Counted from the stretch's first letter, positions 36,254 to 46,046 are shown. The stretch: DNA of 64,000 bases from Pseudomonas nabeulensis (GCF_004682045.1 NZ_QUZT01000001.1:230971-294970), one strand, 5' to 3'. Notes: generated by a model from the letters alone, not told the origin. Numbers and translations: made by a program.

Positions 36254-37153
36254 ATGAGTTCGCGCGAAAACACCGGCATGGCCCTCGGCCTGCTGGGCGT
36301 CATCATCTTCAGCCTGACCCTGCCCTTCACCCGCATTGTGGTGCAGGAAATCCACCCCTTGCTCAACGGCCTGGGCCGGGCGTTGTTTGCGGCGGTTCCG
36401 GCGGCGGCATTGTTGCTGTGGCGGCGTGAACAATGGCCGACCTGGCGCCAGGTGCGCGGGCTGTGCCTGGTGATTGCCGGGGTGATCCTGGGCTTTCCGG
36501 TGCTGTCGGCCTGGGCCATGCAAACCTTGCCGGCCTCCCACGGTGCGCTGGTCAATGGCCTGCAACCGCTGTGCGTGGCGCTGTATGCGGCATGGCTGTC
36601 CCATGAGCGGCCGTCAAAAGCCTTCTGGGCCTGCGCGGCGTTGGGCAGTGGGTTGGTGTTGAGTTACGCATTGATCACCGGTGCCGGCAGTATCCAGGCA
36701 GGCGATTTGCTGATGCTCGGCGCGATTGCCGTGGGTGGGCTGGGTTATGCCGAAGGCGGCCGATTGGCCAAGGAGATGGGCGGCTGGCAAGTGATTTGCT
36801 GGGCACTGGTGCTGTCGACGCCGGTGTTGATCGGCCCGGTGTGGTACCTGGCGGCGCAGCATCACGGGGCGATTTCGATGCGCACGTGGTGGGCGTTTGG
36901 CTATGTGTCGCTGTTCTCGCAGTTCCTGGGGTTCTTTGCCTGGTATGCCGGGTTGGCCATGGGCGGGATTGCACGGGTCAGCCAGATTCAGCTGTTGCAG
37001 ATTTTCTTCACCATCGCGTTTTCGGCGGTGTTCTTTGGCGAACATATCGAGCCGATTACGTGGGTGTTTGCGTGTGGGGTGATTGTGACGGTGGTGTTGG
37101 GGCGTAGGACCAGCGTTCAGCCGGCCCCAATAGCCAAGGCTGGCTCAATCTAA
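36254..37153 (+). CDS. EamA/DMT-family transporter
   Basis: 299 aa from ATG 36254 (MSSRENTGMALGLLGVIIFS). Ten hydrophobic segments in two EamA halves. Proteins of this type export metabolites or amino acids; the substrate is unknown. It begins about 100 bases after hasR, separated by a GC-rich hairpin without T-tract (36184-36200), so linkage to haem uptake is doubtful. The stop codon abuts a REPIN. Confidence 0.86.
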   Translation: MSSRENTGMALGLLGVIIFSLTLPFTRIVVQEIHPLLNGLGRALFAAVPAAALLLWRREQWPTWRQVRGLCLVIAGVILGFPVLSAWAMQTLPASHGALVNGLQPLCVALYAAWLSHERPSKAFWACAALGSGLVLSYALITGAGSIQAGDLLMLGAIAVGGLGYAEGGRLAKEMGGWQVICWALVLSTPVLIGPVWYLAAQHHGAISMRTWWAFGYVSLFSQFLGFFAWYAGLAMGGIARVSQIQLLQIFFTIAFSAVFFGEHIEPITWVFACGVIVTVVLGRRTSVQPAPIAKAGSI

Positions 37154-37259
37154 TGTGGGAGGGGGCTTGCTCCCGATGGCGGAGTATCAGTCACAGATGT
37201 ATCTACTGACACTCCCTCATCGGGGGCAAGTCGAATCGTCGCACCGCCCCTCCCACATT
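37153..37259. repeat. REPIN, insert variant (right arm), abutting a stop codon
   Basis: Arms as in the main type. The right arm has the 16-base insert TCGAATCGTCGCACCG at 37231-37246. The element starts at the last base of the EamA stop codon and ends ten bases before the methyltransferase stop. Confidence 0.92.
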
Positions 37260-37269
37260 GGATTTCTGA

Positions 37270-38478
37270 TCAGTTCAAAAGCCCATCCGCCCGCAACAGG
37301 GTTTCCAGGCAGTGTTCGGTGATGTGGTAGAACGCCTTCAACTCCTGGATCTTGTCCAGCAACTGCGCGTTATCCATCGGCTCGGCACGCTTCACCGCGA
37401 GGATCATCTTGTTCTTGTTGGTGTGCTCCAACGAGATGAACTCAAACACCTTGGTCTCATAACCGCAGGCTTCCAAAAACAACGCACGCAGACTGTCGGT
37501 CACCATCTCCGCCTGCTGACCCAGGTGCAAACCGTATTGCAGCATCGGCTTCAACAACGCCGGGCTCTGGATCTGCAAACGAATCTGTTTGTGGCAGCAC
37601 GGCGAGCACATGATGATCGACGCGCCGGAGCGGATGCCGGTATGGATCGCATAGTCGGTGGCGATATCGCAGGCATGCAACGCGATCATCACGTCCAGCT
37701 CGCTCGGCGCCACGCTGCGTACATCGCCGCACTTGAACACCAGCCCCGGATGCTCCAGGCGAGCAGCGGCGGTGTTGCACAAAGTCACCATGTCTTCGCG
37801 CAACTCGACGCCGGTCACTTCGCCCTCGGCCTTGAGGGTGTTGCGCAGGTAGTCGTGGATGGCGAAGGTGAGATAGCCCTTGCCTGAGCCAAAGTCGGCG
37901 ACACGCACCGGCTGGTCCAGCTTCAACGGCGATGAGGTCAGCGCATGGCTGAACACTTCGATGAACTTGTTGATCTGCTTCCACTTGCGCGACATCGACG
38001 GGATCAGCGCCTGCTTGGCATCGGTCACGCCCAGGTCGGCGAGGAACGGTCGGCTGAGATCGAGGAAGCGATTCTTCTCGCGGTTATGCTCGGCTGAAGG
38101 TGCTTCGCGCAGTTGCTGCGGCTTGCTTTTGAACAGCGAGCTTTTGTTCTTCTTGCTGTATTCCAGCTGGGCTTCGTCGGTCAGCGACAGCAGGTGGGCG
38201 TTCTTGAACTGAGTGGGCAGCAACGCGGCAATCGCTGCCACGCCTTCGGCCAACGGGAAGTTCTTGGTGATGTCGCGGGTCTTGTAGCGGTAGACGAAGG
38301 ACAGGCACGCCTGGTCCTTGACCGTGACCGGCTTGATGATCAGCCGCTGCAACTCGGCTTCCTCACCGACGTATTTGGCCAGCACCAGCTTGATAAACGC
38401 GTTGTGCGCGAGGCTGTCGCTCAGCAGTTGGATGAACTGGGCGTGGTGATCGCTGGCAGGTTGAGCGGTGACGGACAT
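37270..38478 (-). CDS. Class I SAM-dependent methyltransferase
   Basis: 402 aa from MSVTAQPASDHHAQF (38478). The SAM-binding motif I is RVADFGSGKGYLTFAIHDYL around the middle, with motif II acidic end GVELREDM and a later ALHACDIATDYAIH. Cysteines in MCSPCCHKQ recall the Trm13/Methyltransf_32 group, some of whose members modify RNA. The N-terminal 150 residues form a separate domain (TRDITKNFPLAEGVAAIAAL). Substrate unknown. Not in an operon. Confidence 0.85.
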   Translation of the reverse strand: MSVTAQPASDHHAQFIQLLSDSLAHNAFIKLVLAKYVGEEAELQRLIIKPVTVKDQACLSFVYRYKTRDITKNFPLAEGVAAIAALLPTQFKNAHLLSLTDEAQLEYSKKNKSSLFKSKPQQLREAPSAEHNREKNRFLDLSRPFLADLGVTDAKQALIPSMSRKWKQINKFIEVFSHALTSSPLKLDQPVRVADFGSGKGYLTFAIHDYLRNTLKAEGEVTGVELREDMVTLCNTAAARLEHPGLVFKCGDVRSVAPSELDVMIALHACDIATDYAIHTGIRSGASIIMCSPCCHKQIRLQIQSPALLKPMLQYGLHLGQQAEMVTDSLRALFLEACGYETKVFEFISLEHTNKNKMILAVKRAEPMDNAQLLDKIQELKAFYHITEHCLETLLRADGLLN

Positions 38479-38586
38479 GAACAAAAACGCCTCGGGCAAA
38501 GAATGCCGGGCATTTTAGGGGGGATGGGGGTTTAGGGCACGGGGTTATTTGATCAACGGTCGATTCTCAACACCACCACAAATCCA

Positions 38587-38695
38587 ATGTGGGAGGGGGC
38601 TTGCCCCCGATAGCGGAGTGTCAGTCACAAACAGGCTGGCTGATACACCGCCATCGGGGGCAAGTCGAATCGTCGCACCGCCCCTCCCACATTTT
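38587..38695. repeat. REPIN, insert variant (right arm)
   Basis: The left arm GTGGGAGGGGGCTTGCCCCC is normal; the right arm carries TCGAATCGTCGCACCG at 38665-38680. It lies between the start of the methyltransferase gene and the end of the TPM gene. The rest of 38479-38714 shows no gene. Confidence 0.92.
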
Positions 38696-38714
38696 TGGCC
38701 CTGTTTTGGATCGT

Positions 38715-39332
38715 TTATTCGAGCACAACCAGGCGATTGGGCAGCTCATTGCGGGTTTGCGTCACCGGCACATGCACCTTGAGCAATTCACCACACGCCT
38801 CGATACAGCTGATAAACCCCGCCAACGTCTGCCCCTGTTTCACCTGCTGGGTAAACGCCTTGACGATCACATCCCAACTGCCGTCATCCAAACGCTTGGA
38901 AATCCCATCATCCACCAGGATCTCCACATACCGCTCGGCCTCGCTGACAAAAATCAGCACGCCGGTGCTGCCCAGCGTGTGATGCAGGTTCTGCTCCAGG
39001 AACTGGCGCCGTGCCAGGTTGGACGCGCGCCAGTGGCGTACCGAACGGGGGATCAACCGCGTGGTGACCTTGGGCAAACGAAACACCAGGCACAACACGA
39101 TGAACGTCGCCCATTGCGCCAGCAGCAAGGTGTACATGGTCAGGTAACCCGACAGGTAATGCACCACGCCGGGCACCACCAAGGCGATCAAGCTGGCCCA
39201 CAACAGCGGGATATAGGCGTAGTCGTCGGCGCGGGCGGCCAGCACGGTCACCAGTTCCGCATCGGTGGTTTTCTCGACGCGGGCAATCGCTTCGGCGACT
39301 TGGCGCTGCTCGTGTTCTGTCAGTAATGCCAT
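38715..39332 (-). CDS. TPM-domain membrane protein
   Basis: About 205 aa from MALLTEHEQRQVAEAIARVE (39332). The first 30 residues (VAEAIARVEKTTDAELVTVL) start a TPM domain interrupted by two membrane segments (YIPLLWASLIALVVPGVVHY; YTLLLAQWATFIVLCLVF). The TPM core continues with TGVLIFVSEAERYVEILVDD. Third gene of lemA-TPM-TPM, 28 bases after the previous one. TPM proteins are linked to photosystem repair in plants and have unclear envelope roles in bacteria. Confidence 0.87.
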   Translation of the reverse strand: MALLTEHEQRQVAEAIARVEKTTDAELVTVLAARADDYAYIPLLWASLIALVVPGVVHYLSGYLTMYTLLLAQWATFIVLCLVFRLPKVTTRLIPRSVRHWRASNLARRQFLEQNLHHTLGSTGVLIFVSEAERYVEILVDDGISKRLDDGSWDVIVKAFTQQVKQGQTLAGFISCIEACGELLKVHVPVTQTRNELPNRLVVLE

Positions 39333-39360
39333 GGTTGTCGTTGCTCTCTCATTATTATCA

Positions 39361-40086
39361 TCACCAGCCACCCGAGGCGCCGCCGCCGCCGAAGCCGCCA
39401 CCGCCGCCGCGGAAACCACCGCCCCCGCCACCGCCACCGCCGCGTCCGCTGCTGCTGAGGATCGCCAGCAAGATCGCGCCCACCGGCAGGCCCAGGCGAT
39501 TGCACAGCCACAACACGCCGATCAGCAGGATAAACAGGCCGATGGAAAACCCGGGATTATCCTTGGCAAAGTTCGCGTCCGCCACATGGGCCGGCACCGC
39601 CAGCGGTTCGCCGCCCACCACTTGCAGCATCGCTGCCACGCCGTCGCTGATGCCCTGGCTGTAGTTGCCGGCCTTGAACTTGGGCGCGATCACCTGGTTG
39701 ATGATCACCCACGACTGCGCATCGGTCAGTACGCCTTCCAGGCCGTAGCCGACTTCGATGCGCAATTTGCGCTCATCGCGGGCGACGATCAACAACGCGC
39801 CGTTGTCCTTGCCCTTCTGGCCGATGCCCCAGTGGCGGCCCAATTGATAACCGAAGTCTTCAATCGGCACGCCCTGCAAATCGGGCACGGTGACCACCAC
39901 GATCTGATCGCCCGTGGTCTGCTCCAGCGCCTGCAATTGCTGGGTCAATTGCGCCCGCGTGGCCGGGTCGATCATCTGGGCGTTGTCCACCACCCGCCCG
40001 GTCAGCGCCGGGAAGCTCAGCGCCGCCTGGGCCGCGCCCACGCAGGCCAACAGCCACAGCGCCAGGCCTATCCTTAATAAACGCAT
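39361..40086 (-). CDS. TPM-domain protein, YgcG family, with Gly-rich tail
   Basis: 241 aa from ATG 40086 (MRLLRIGLALWLLACVG), with TGAGG five bases upstream. Signal peptide; periplasmic TPM domain (TGRVVDNAQMIDPATRAQLT; GDQIVVVTVPDLQG; LRIEVGYGLEGVLTDAQS); one membrane segment (GLFILLIGVLWLCN); then an extreme Gly-rich end with runs of nine and five glycines. Encoded between lemA and the second TPM gene, an arrangement seen in many bacteria. Molecular role not established. Confidence 0.9.
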   Translation of the reverse strand: MRLLRIGLALWLLACVGAAQAALSFPALTGRVVDNAQMIDPATRAQLTQQLQALEQTTGDQIVVVTVPDLQGVPIEDFGYQLGRHWGIGQKGKDNGALLIVARDERKLRIEVGYGLEGVLTDAQSWVIINQVIAPKFKAGNYSQGISDGVAAMLQVVGGEPLAVPAHVADANFAKDNPGFSIGLFILLIGVLWLCNRLGLPVGAILLAILSSSGRGGGGGGGGGFRGGGGGFGGGGASGGW

Positions 40087-40104
40087 CGACACCTCAATGC
40101 AGCG

Positions 40105-40716
40105 TTATTTGAACTTCACTTGCGGTGCTTTATCCGCACCTTCACTGGTGGCTTCAAACGTGGCGCGAATCGGCAGGTCGCTGTACATCACGCTGTGCCA
40201 CAGGCGGCCCGGGAAGGTACGGATCTCGGTGTTGTAGGCCTGCACCGCCTGGATAAAGTCGCGGCGCGCCACGGTGATACGGTTTTCGGTGCCTTCAAGC
40301 TGGGACTGCAAGGCCAGGAAGTTCTGGTTGGCCTTGAGGTCCGGGTAACGCTCGGACACCACCATCAAGCGGTTGAGTGCGCCACTCAGGCCGTCCTGGG
40401 CTTGCTGGAACTGCTTGAGTTTTTCCGGGTTGTCGAGGGTGCTGGCATCCACCTGGATTGAGGTGGCCTTGGCCCGCGCTTCAATCACGGCGGTCAACGT
40501 CTCCTGCTCATGGGCGGCGTAGGCCTTCACGGTTTCCACCAGGTTGGGGATCAGGTCGGCGCGGCGCTGGTATTGGTTCTGCACCTGGCCCCAGGCGGCC
40601 TTGGCCTGTTCATCCAGGGTGGGAATGTTGTTGATGCCGCAACCGCTGAGCACCGTACTGATCATGAGCAAAACCGCGGCTTTGAAGCCCCAGCGGTAAC
40701 CTTGTGCTGCTTGCAT
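40105..40716 (-). CDS. LemA family lipoprotein
   Basis: 203 aa from ATG 40716, with AGGAG seven bases upstream. A lipobox LSGC gives a lipidated C26. The mature part is a helical bundle with the family signature NQYQRRADLIPNLVETVKAY, then HEQETLTAVIEARAKA and SERYPDLKANQNFLALQSQL. LemA proteins are of unknown function, usually with TPM partners as here. First gene of the three-gene operon. Confidence 0.93.
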   Translation of the reverse strand: MQAAQGYRWGFKAAVLLMISTVLSGCGINNIPTLDEQAKAAWGQVQNQYQRRADLIPNLVETVKAYAAHEQETLTAVIEARAKATSIQVDASTLDNPEKLKQFQQAQDGLSGALNRLMVVSERYPDLKANQNFLALQSQLEGTENRITVARRDFIQAVQAYNTEIRTFPGRLWHSVMYSDLPIRATFEATSEGADKAPQVKFK

Positions 40717-40941
40717 GGTGTTTCTCCTGGCGAACCTTGATGGAATTGGACGGCGGTAAGGCATAATCCCCGCCTCGACTGGAATGCATCCGTTCAATCA
40801 GCTAAAAAGATGCCCAGCACAAATAAGAGTTCAGAAGTGTGGTGCATTTTCTGCAATAACACTCGAACAACAACATATGTTCCCCACCATTTTGGCAGAA
40901 CAGCGCCTATTCGCTGTGCAGTGAGCCGAAAAAGGATATTC

Positions 40942-43233
40942 ATGAAGAAGCTGTGTTTGCTCGGCCTTGTTGCCACTCTGGCCAGTCACCCCGTCTGGGC
41001 CGAAACAAAGCCTGCTGCGCTTAAAGACAAGGACGCGTTTGTCAGCGACCTGCTCAAGCAGATGACCCTCGATGAAAAGATCGGCCAATTGCGCCTGATC
41101 AGCATCGGCCCGGAAATGCCCCGCGAGCTGATCCGCAAGGAAATCGCCGCCGGCCGTATCGGCGGCACGTTCAACTCCATCACCCGCCCGGAAAACCGTC
41201 CGATGCAGGACGCGGCCATGCGCAGCCGCTTGAAGATCCCGATGTTCTTCGCCTACGACGTGATCCACGGTCACCGCACGATTTTCCCGATCAGCCTGGC
41301 GCTGGCCTCCAGCTGGGACATGGACGCCATCGGCCGCTCCGGGCGCATCGCCGCCCAGGAAGCCGCCGCCGACAGCCTCGACATCACCTTCGCACCGATG
41401 GTCGACATCTCCCGCGACCCACGCTGGGGCCGCACCTCCGAAGGCTTCGGTGAAGACACCTACCTCGTCTCGCGCATCGCCGAAGTCATGGTCAAGGCGT
41501 TCCAGGGCGTGAGCCCGGCCAATGCAGACAGCATCATGGCCAGCGTCAAGCACTTCGCCCTCTACGGCGCGGTGGAAGGCGGTCGCGACTACAACGTGGT
41601 CGACATGAGCCCGGTCAAGATGTACCAGGACTACCTGCCGCCGTACCACGCGGCGATCAAGGCCGGCTCGGGCGGCGTGATGGTGGCGTTGAACTCGATC
41701 AACGGCGTGCCCGCCACCGCCAACACCTGGCTGATGAACGACCTGCTGCGCAAGGACTGGGGCTTCAAGGGCCTGGCCGTGAGCGACCATGGCGCGATCT
41801 TCGAGCTGATCAAACACGGTGTGGCCAAGGACGGGCGTGAAGCCGCCAAGCTGGCGATCAAGGCCGGCATCGACATGAGCATGAACGACTCGCTGTATGG
41901 CAAGGAATTGCCGGGGCTGCTCAAGTCCGGCGAGATCGAACAAAGCGACATCGACAACGCCGTGCGCGAGGTGCTCGGCGCCAAGTACGACATGGGCCTG
42001 TTCAAGGACCCGTACCTGCGTATTGGCAAGGCCGAGGATGACCCGGCCGATACCTACGCCGAGAGCCGCCTGCACCGTGCCGAAGCCCGCGACGTCGCGC
42101 GCCGCAGCCTGGTGCTGCTGAAAAACCAGAACAACACCCTGCCGCTGAAAAAGTCCGCGACCATCGCCCTGGTCGGCCCACTGGCCAAGGCGCCCATCGA
42201 CATGATGGGCAGCTGGGCCGCTGCCGGTAAGCCTGAGCAATCGGTAACCCTGCTGGACGGCTTGAATGCGGTGATCGGCGAGAAAGGCAAGATCATCTAT
42301 GCCCGTGGCGCCAACATCACCAACGACAAGGCTGTGGTGGATTACCTCAACTTCCTCAACTTCGATGCCCCGGAAGTGGTGGATGACACCCGCTCGGCAC
42401 AGGTGATGATCGACGAGGCGGTGAAAGCCGCCAAGGATGCCGATGTGATCGTGGCCGCCGTGGGCGAGTCCCGTGGCATGTCCCACGAATCTTCCAGCCG
42501 CACCGACCTGAACATCCCGCAAAGCCAGCGCGACCTGATCAAGGCCCTCAAAGCCACCGGCAAACCGCTGGTGCTGGTGCTGATGAACGGCCGTCCGCTG
42601 TCGATCCTCGAAGAGAACCAACAAGCCGACGCCATCCTGGAAACCTGGTTCGCCGGCACCGAAGGCGGCAATGCGATTGCCGACGTGCTGTTCGGTGACT
42701 ACAACCCGTCGGGCAAGCTGCCAATCACCTTCCCGCGTTCGGTGGGGCAGATTCCGACCTACTACAACCACCTGACCATCGGCCGGCCGTTCACCCCCGG
42801 CAAGCCGGGCAACTACACCTCGCAGTACTTCGATGACACCACCGGGCCGCTGTTCCCGTTTGGCTATGGCCTGAGCTACACCACGTTCACCCTGTCGGAC
42901 CTGGCGCTGTCGTCCACCACCCTGAACAAGACCGGCAAGCTCGACGCCAGCGTGACCGTGGCCAACACCGGCAAGGTCGATGGCGAAACCGTGGTGCAGC
43001 TGTATATCCAGGACGTGGCCGGCTCGATGATCCGCCCGATCAAGGAGTTGAAGAACTTCCAGAAAGTCCTGCTCAAGGCGGGTGAACAGCGCACCTTGCA
43101 CTTCACCATCACCGAGGAAGACTTGAAGTTCTACAACACCCAGCTCAAGTTCGCGGCGGAGCCGGGTGAGTTCAATGTGCAGATTGGGTTGGATTCCCAG
43201 GATGTGCAGCAGCAGACGTTCGAACTGCTCTAA
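40942..43233 (+). CDS. bglX: Periplasmic beta-glucosidase BglX (GH3)
   Basis: 763 aa from MKKLCLLGLVATLASHPVWA (40942), with AAGGA eight bases upstream; the longer upstream frame is not supported. A cleavable signal peptide ends at VWAE. The (beta/alpha)8 GH3 domain has PRWGRTSEGFGEDTYL and the nucleophile in GLAVSDHGA at about D283. The second alpha/beta sandwich carries VAAVGESRGMSHESSSR, and a C-terminal fibronectin-III-like domain begins near FTLSDLALSS. Hydrolyses beta-glucosides in the periplasm. Divergent from lemA. Confidence 0.95.
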   Translation: MKKLCLLGLVATLASHPVWAETKPAALKDKDAFVSDLLKQMTLDEKIGQLRLISIGPEMPRELIRKEIAAGRIGGTFNSITRPENRPMQDAAMRSRLKIPMFFAYDVIHGHRTIFPISLALASSWDMDAIGRSGRIAAQEAAADSLDITFAPMVDISRDPRWGRTSEGFGEDTYLVSRIAEVMVKAFQGVSPANADSIMASVKHFALYGAVEGGRDYNVVDMSPVKMYQDYLPPYHAAIKAGSGGVMVALNSINGVPATANTWLMNDLLRKDWGFKGLAVSDHGAIFELIKHGVAKDGREAAKLAIKAGIDMSMNDSLYGKELPGLLKSGEIEQSDIDNAVREVLGAKYDMGLFKDPYLRIGKAEDDPADTYAESRLHRAEARDVARRSLVLLKNQNNTLPLKKSATIALVGPLAKAPIDMMGSWAAAGKPEQSVTLLDGLNAVIGEKGKIIYARGANITNDKAVVDYLNFLNFDAPEVVDDTRSAQVMIDEAVKAAKDADVIVAAVGESRGMSHESSSRTDLNIPQSQRDLIKALKATGKPLVLVLMNGRPLSILEENQQADAILETWFAGTEGGNAIADVLFGDYNPSGKLPITFPRSVGQIPTYYNHLTIGRPFTPGKPGNYTSQYFDDTTGPLFPFGYGLSYTTFTLSDLALSSTTLNKTGKLDASVTVANTGKVDGETVVQLYIQDVAGSMIRPIKELKNFQKVLLKAGEQRTLHFTITEEDLKFYNTQLKFAAEPGEFNVQIGLDSQDVQQQTFELL

Positions 43234-43250
43234 AGCCCTAATGGGGTCAA

Positions 43251-43344
43251 AATGTGGGAGGGGGCTTGCCCCCGATTGCGGTGTGTCAGCTACAGATAAG
43301 CTGACTGATGCGCCGCTATCGGGGGCAAGCCCCCTCCCACATTT
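43251..43344. repeat. REPIN, standard type
   Basis: Arms GTGGGAGGGGGCTTGCCCCC and GGGGGCAAGCCCCCTCCCAC in inverted order, between the convergent bglX and clsB genes. No insert. Confidence 0.92.
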
Positions 43345-43361
43345 GATCTCCTTCGTTCTGG

Positions 43362-44513
43362 CTAGCCGCGTCGGTCGAGCAAATTGACCACCAACCGATC
43401 AATCCACCCCCACACCCGCTGCTTCACCCGTCGCCACAATGGCCGCGACTGCCATGCCTCCAGGCTCACCGCCTGGCTTTGCGCAAAATCCCGCTCGAAA
43501 CTGCCCGCCACTGCACGCGTCAGATCCGGGTCCAGCGCCTCCAGGTTGGCGTCCAGGTTGAAGCGCAGATTCCAATGATCGAAATTGCACGAGCCCACGC
43601 TGACCCAATCATCCACCAGCACCATTTTCAGGTGCAGGAAGCACGGCTGGTATTCGAAAATCTGCACGCCTGAACGCAGCAGCCGTGGGTAGTAACGGTG
43701 CCCGGCGTAACGCACCGACGGGTGATCGGTGCGCGGCCCGGTGAGCAGCAATCGCACGTCCACGCCGCGCCCCGCCGCCCGGCGCAATGCGCGTCGCACG
43801 CCCCAGGTCGGCAAGAAGTACGGCGTCGCCAGCCAGATACGTTGCTGGCCACTGTTCAAGGCGCGGATCAGCGATTGCAGAATGTCGCGGTGCTGGCGTG
43901 CGTCGGCATAGGCGACCCGTCCCAGGCCGGGTCCGGTGGCGGGCATTCGGGGCAAGCGCGGAAGGCCAAACCCAGGTTTCCAGGCACGCCGGGCGTTGTT
44001 GGCTTGCCATTGGCGGTCGAACAGCGCTTGCCAGTCCAGCACCAGCGGGCCGCTGATCTGCACCATCACTTCATGCCAGTCGGCGCTGTCTTGACCGGGC
44101 GTCCAGAACTCATCGGTGACGCCGGTGCCGCCGACAAAGGCGATGCCTTGGTCAATCAACAACAGCTTGCGGTGGTCGCGGTACAGGTTGCGCATCCAGC
44201 GGCGCCAGTTCAGGCGATTGTAGAAACGCAGTTCCACCCCCGCATCGGTCAAGCGTTTGCGCAGCCCGAGGGTAAACGCCAGGCTGCCGTAGTCATCGAA
44301 CAGGCAGCGCACCTGCACACCGCGTTCGGCGGCGAGGACCAGGGCCTGCACCATGGCTTCGGCACAGGCGCCGGCTTCCACCAGGTACAACTCCAACTCG
44401 ACTTGCCGCTCGGCGCGGGCAATGTCCACCAGCATTTGCGGGAAGAAACTCGGCCCGTCGATCAACAACTCGAAACGGTTGGCGCTGCGCCAGGGGAACA
44501 CCGCGCCGGCCAT
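43362..44513 (-). CDS. clsB: Cardiolipin synthase B-like phospholipase D protein
   Basis: 383 aa. Two HKD motifs are complete: H114-K116-D121 in RDHRKLLLIDQGIAFVGG and H294-K296-D301 in FLHLKMVLVDDWVSVGSCNF. No N-terminal membrane segments, as in ClsB (YbhO) rather than ClsA. Condenses phosphatidyl groups to make cardiolipin or phosphatidylglycerol at the inner membrane. Starts two bases after the yceI-like stop, so the two form an operon. Confidence 0.92.
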   Translation of the reverse strand: MAGAVFPWRSANRFELLIDGPSFFPQMLVDIARAERQVELELYLVEAGACAEAMVQALVLAAERGVQVRCLFDDYGSLAFTLGLRKRLTDAGVELRFYNRLNWRRWMRNLYRDHRKLLLIDQGIAFVGGTGVTDEFWTPGQDSADWHEVMVQISGPLVLDWQALFDRQWQANNARRAWKPGFGLPRLPRMPATGPGLGRVAYADARQHRDILQSLIRALNSGQQRIWLATPYFLPTWGVRRALRRAAGRGVDVRLLLTGPRTDHPSVRYAGHRYYPRLLRSGVQIFEYQPCFLHLKMVLVDDWVSVGSCNFDHWNLRFNLDANLEALDPDLTRAVAGSFERDFAQSQAVSLEAWQSRPLWRRVKQRVWGWIDRLVVNLLDRRG

Positions 44514-44515
44514 GG

Positions 44516-45094
44516 TCAGCGCGCCGTGAAGATCAGCACCGCACCCACCGGCACCGACAAACTGATGGACGCCACACCAGCGGCCTTGCGTAACGCGGCC
44601 ACACCCGGCGCCAGATCGAAGTCCTCGGCATGCAGCACCAGCGGTTCCAGGGTCACCACCTGGAAGCGGCGGTCGTCCAGGCGCGTGGCGAGCAGTTCGG
44701 CGCTGTAGGTCTGGGTCTTGCCGTGCAGGGTCACCGACATCGGCAAACGCAATTCCAATTGCGCACCGGGGGCCAGGTCGTTGATCGGTTGCAGATTGAT
44801 TTGCGCATTGATCAGCGCATTGGGGAACGTCTTGATATCGAACAGCAGGTTGCGCATGCGCTCATCGCGCAGCGGCACGCCGCTGTTGACCGAGTCCATC
44901 TCCACTTCCACCTGCGCTGCGCCTTTGCTGTCGACCTTGCCGTGCAGCACCAGGAAGCGCTGTACTTCGGCGATTTCGGTGTTCTTGGTGGTGACGAACG
45001 ACAGGCGCGAGGATTCGTTATCCAGGTACCAGTCGGCATGGGCAGGCACGGCTGTGGCGGCCAACAGGGCGAAGGCCAGGGGTTTGATTGACAT
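44516..45094 (-). CDS. YceI-family periplasmic protein
   Basis: 192 aa with a signal peptide ending at VPAHA. A lipocalin-like barrel of the YceI type: WYLDNESSRLSFVTTKNTEI, then the PNALINAQ strand and LPMSVTLHGKTQTYSAELL. Family members bind polyisoprenoids or amphiphiles in the periplasm. Coupled tightly to clsB, which hints at a lipid-related role. This is inference. Confidence 0.9.
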   Translation of the reverse strand: MSIKPLAFALLAATAVPAHADWYLDNESSRLSFVTTKNTEIAEVQRFLVLHGKVDSKGAAQVEVEMDSVNSGVPLRDERMRNLLFDIKTFPNALINAQINLQPINDLAPGAQLELRLPMSVTLHGKTQTYSAELLATRLDDRRFQVVTLEPLVLHAEDFDLAPGVAALRKAAGVASISLSVPVGAVLIFTAR

Positions 45095-45178
45095 TGAAGA
45101 CTCGTGGGGCGAAAACCTGCACGAACCTTAAGCGCATTGTCACAAGCGACGCAAATCCAATGTGGAATGGTTCTTTTT

Positions 45179-45268
45179 GTGGGAGGGGGCTTGCTCCCGA
45201 TAGCGGTGGTTCAGTCATAAATGAGTTGGCTGATACACCGCCATCGGGGGCAAGCCCCCTCCCACATT
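45179..45268. repeat. REPIN, standard type
   Basis: Left arm TGGGAGGGGGCTTGCTCCCG and right arm GGGGGCAAGCCCCCTCCCAC around a 40-base middle, between yceI and the convergent side of the iclR gene. No insert. Confidence 0.92.
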
Positions 45269-45284
45269 GGATCTGTGGTGGCTG

Positions 45285-46046
45285 TCAGATCAGTGTGCGC
45301 TGCACTTCGCGCACGGTCTGCTCCAGGCTGGCCATGTGCAAATTCAACACCCGCTCCACCGGCGCCTGATGCATCGGCCAATGCAGCGCCATACTCCCCA
45401 CCAATCGCCCATTGGCCTGCACCGGCAGTGCCACCGCGCGAATCAAAAACGGTAACCGCACCGGATACTCCCAATACCCCTCGGTACGCTGGCCAAACCC
45501 CTGGTGCAGGGATTGTTCGCAGGCACGGTATTGCTCATCCGCTGCGACCTGGTTGCAACCGGCCAAACGCTGCACTTCTTCAGCCGGCAATTGGGTCAGG
45601 CAGGCCTTGCCCATCGCCGAATGAAACAGGCTGGCGTGCTGGCCGACGATCTGGCAGTTATTGGGATAGAGCTTGCGCAACACGCCGGGGATCGCGCTTT
45701 CCATGACTTCCAGGCGCTCGCCATCAAAGCAGGACAAATCCACCACCAGCCCCGTGCGTTCGCTGAGTTCCAGCAGCCAGGGCGCGGCGCTTTCTACCAG
45801 CTGGCGTTTGAAGCGTTGCTGGGTGTCGCCGAACAGGCGTTGGGCGCGCAGCCGATAACGCCGGTCACTCAGGCCACGATAGACCCAGCCTTGATCCTGC
45901 AAGGTCAGCAACATGCGCGACACGGTGGCCTTGGGCAAACCTGTGAGGTAATGCAACTCCTCCAGCCCCAGGGCCTGGTGTTCGCCCACCAACTCGACAA
46001 TTGCCAGTGCGCGCTCAACCGAGCGTACGGTGCCCGTGTCGGCCAT
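45285..46046 (-). CDS. IclR-family transcriptional regulator
   Basis: 253 aa. N-terminal winged helix-turn-helix (VERALAIVELVGEHQALGLE; LPKATVSRMLLTLQDQGWVY), then the IclR effector domain from about 75 (AAPWLLELSERTGLVVDLSC; HASLFHSAMGKACLTQLPAE). Last gene of the M20-MFS-amidase run (65 bases after the amidase stop), so it is probably autogenously linked to the pathway it controls. The effector is unknown. Confidence 0.91.
   Translation of the reverse strand: MADTGTVRSVERALAIVELVGEHQALGLEELHYLTGLPKATVSRMLLTLQDQGWVYRGLSDRRYRLRAQRLFGDTQQRFKRQLVESAAPWLLELSERTGLVVDLSCFDGERLEVMESAIPGVLRKLYPNNCQIVGQHASLFHSAMGKACLTQLPAEEVQRLAGCNQVAADEQYRACEQSLHQGFGQRTEGYWEYPVRLPFLIRAVALPVQANGRLVGSMALHWPMHQAPVERVLNLHMASLEQTVREVQRTLI

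Noticed and set aside
33700..36555. Long minus-strand frames opposite hasR and the EamA gene
   Set aside because: Antisense shadows of genes with strong family matches; no ribosome sites or domains.
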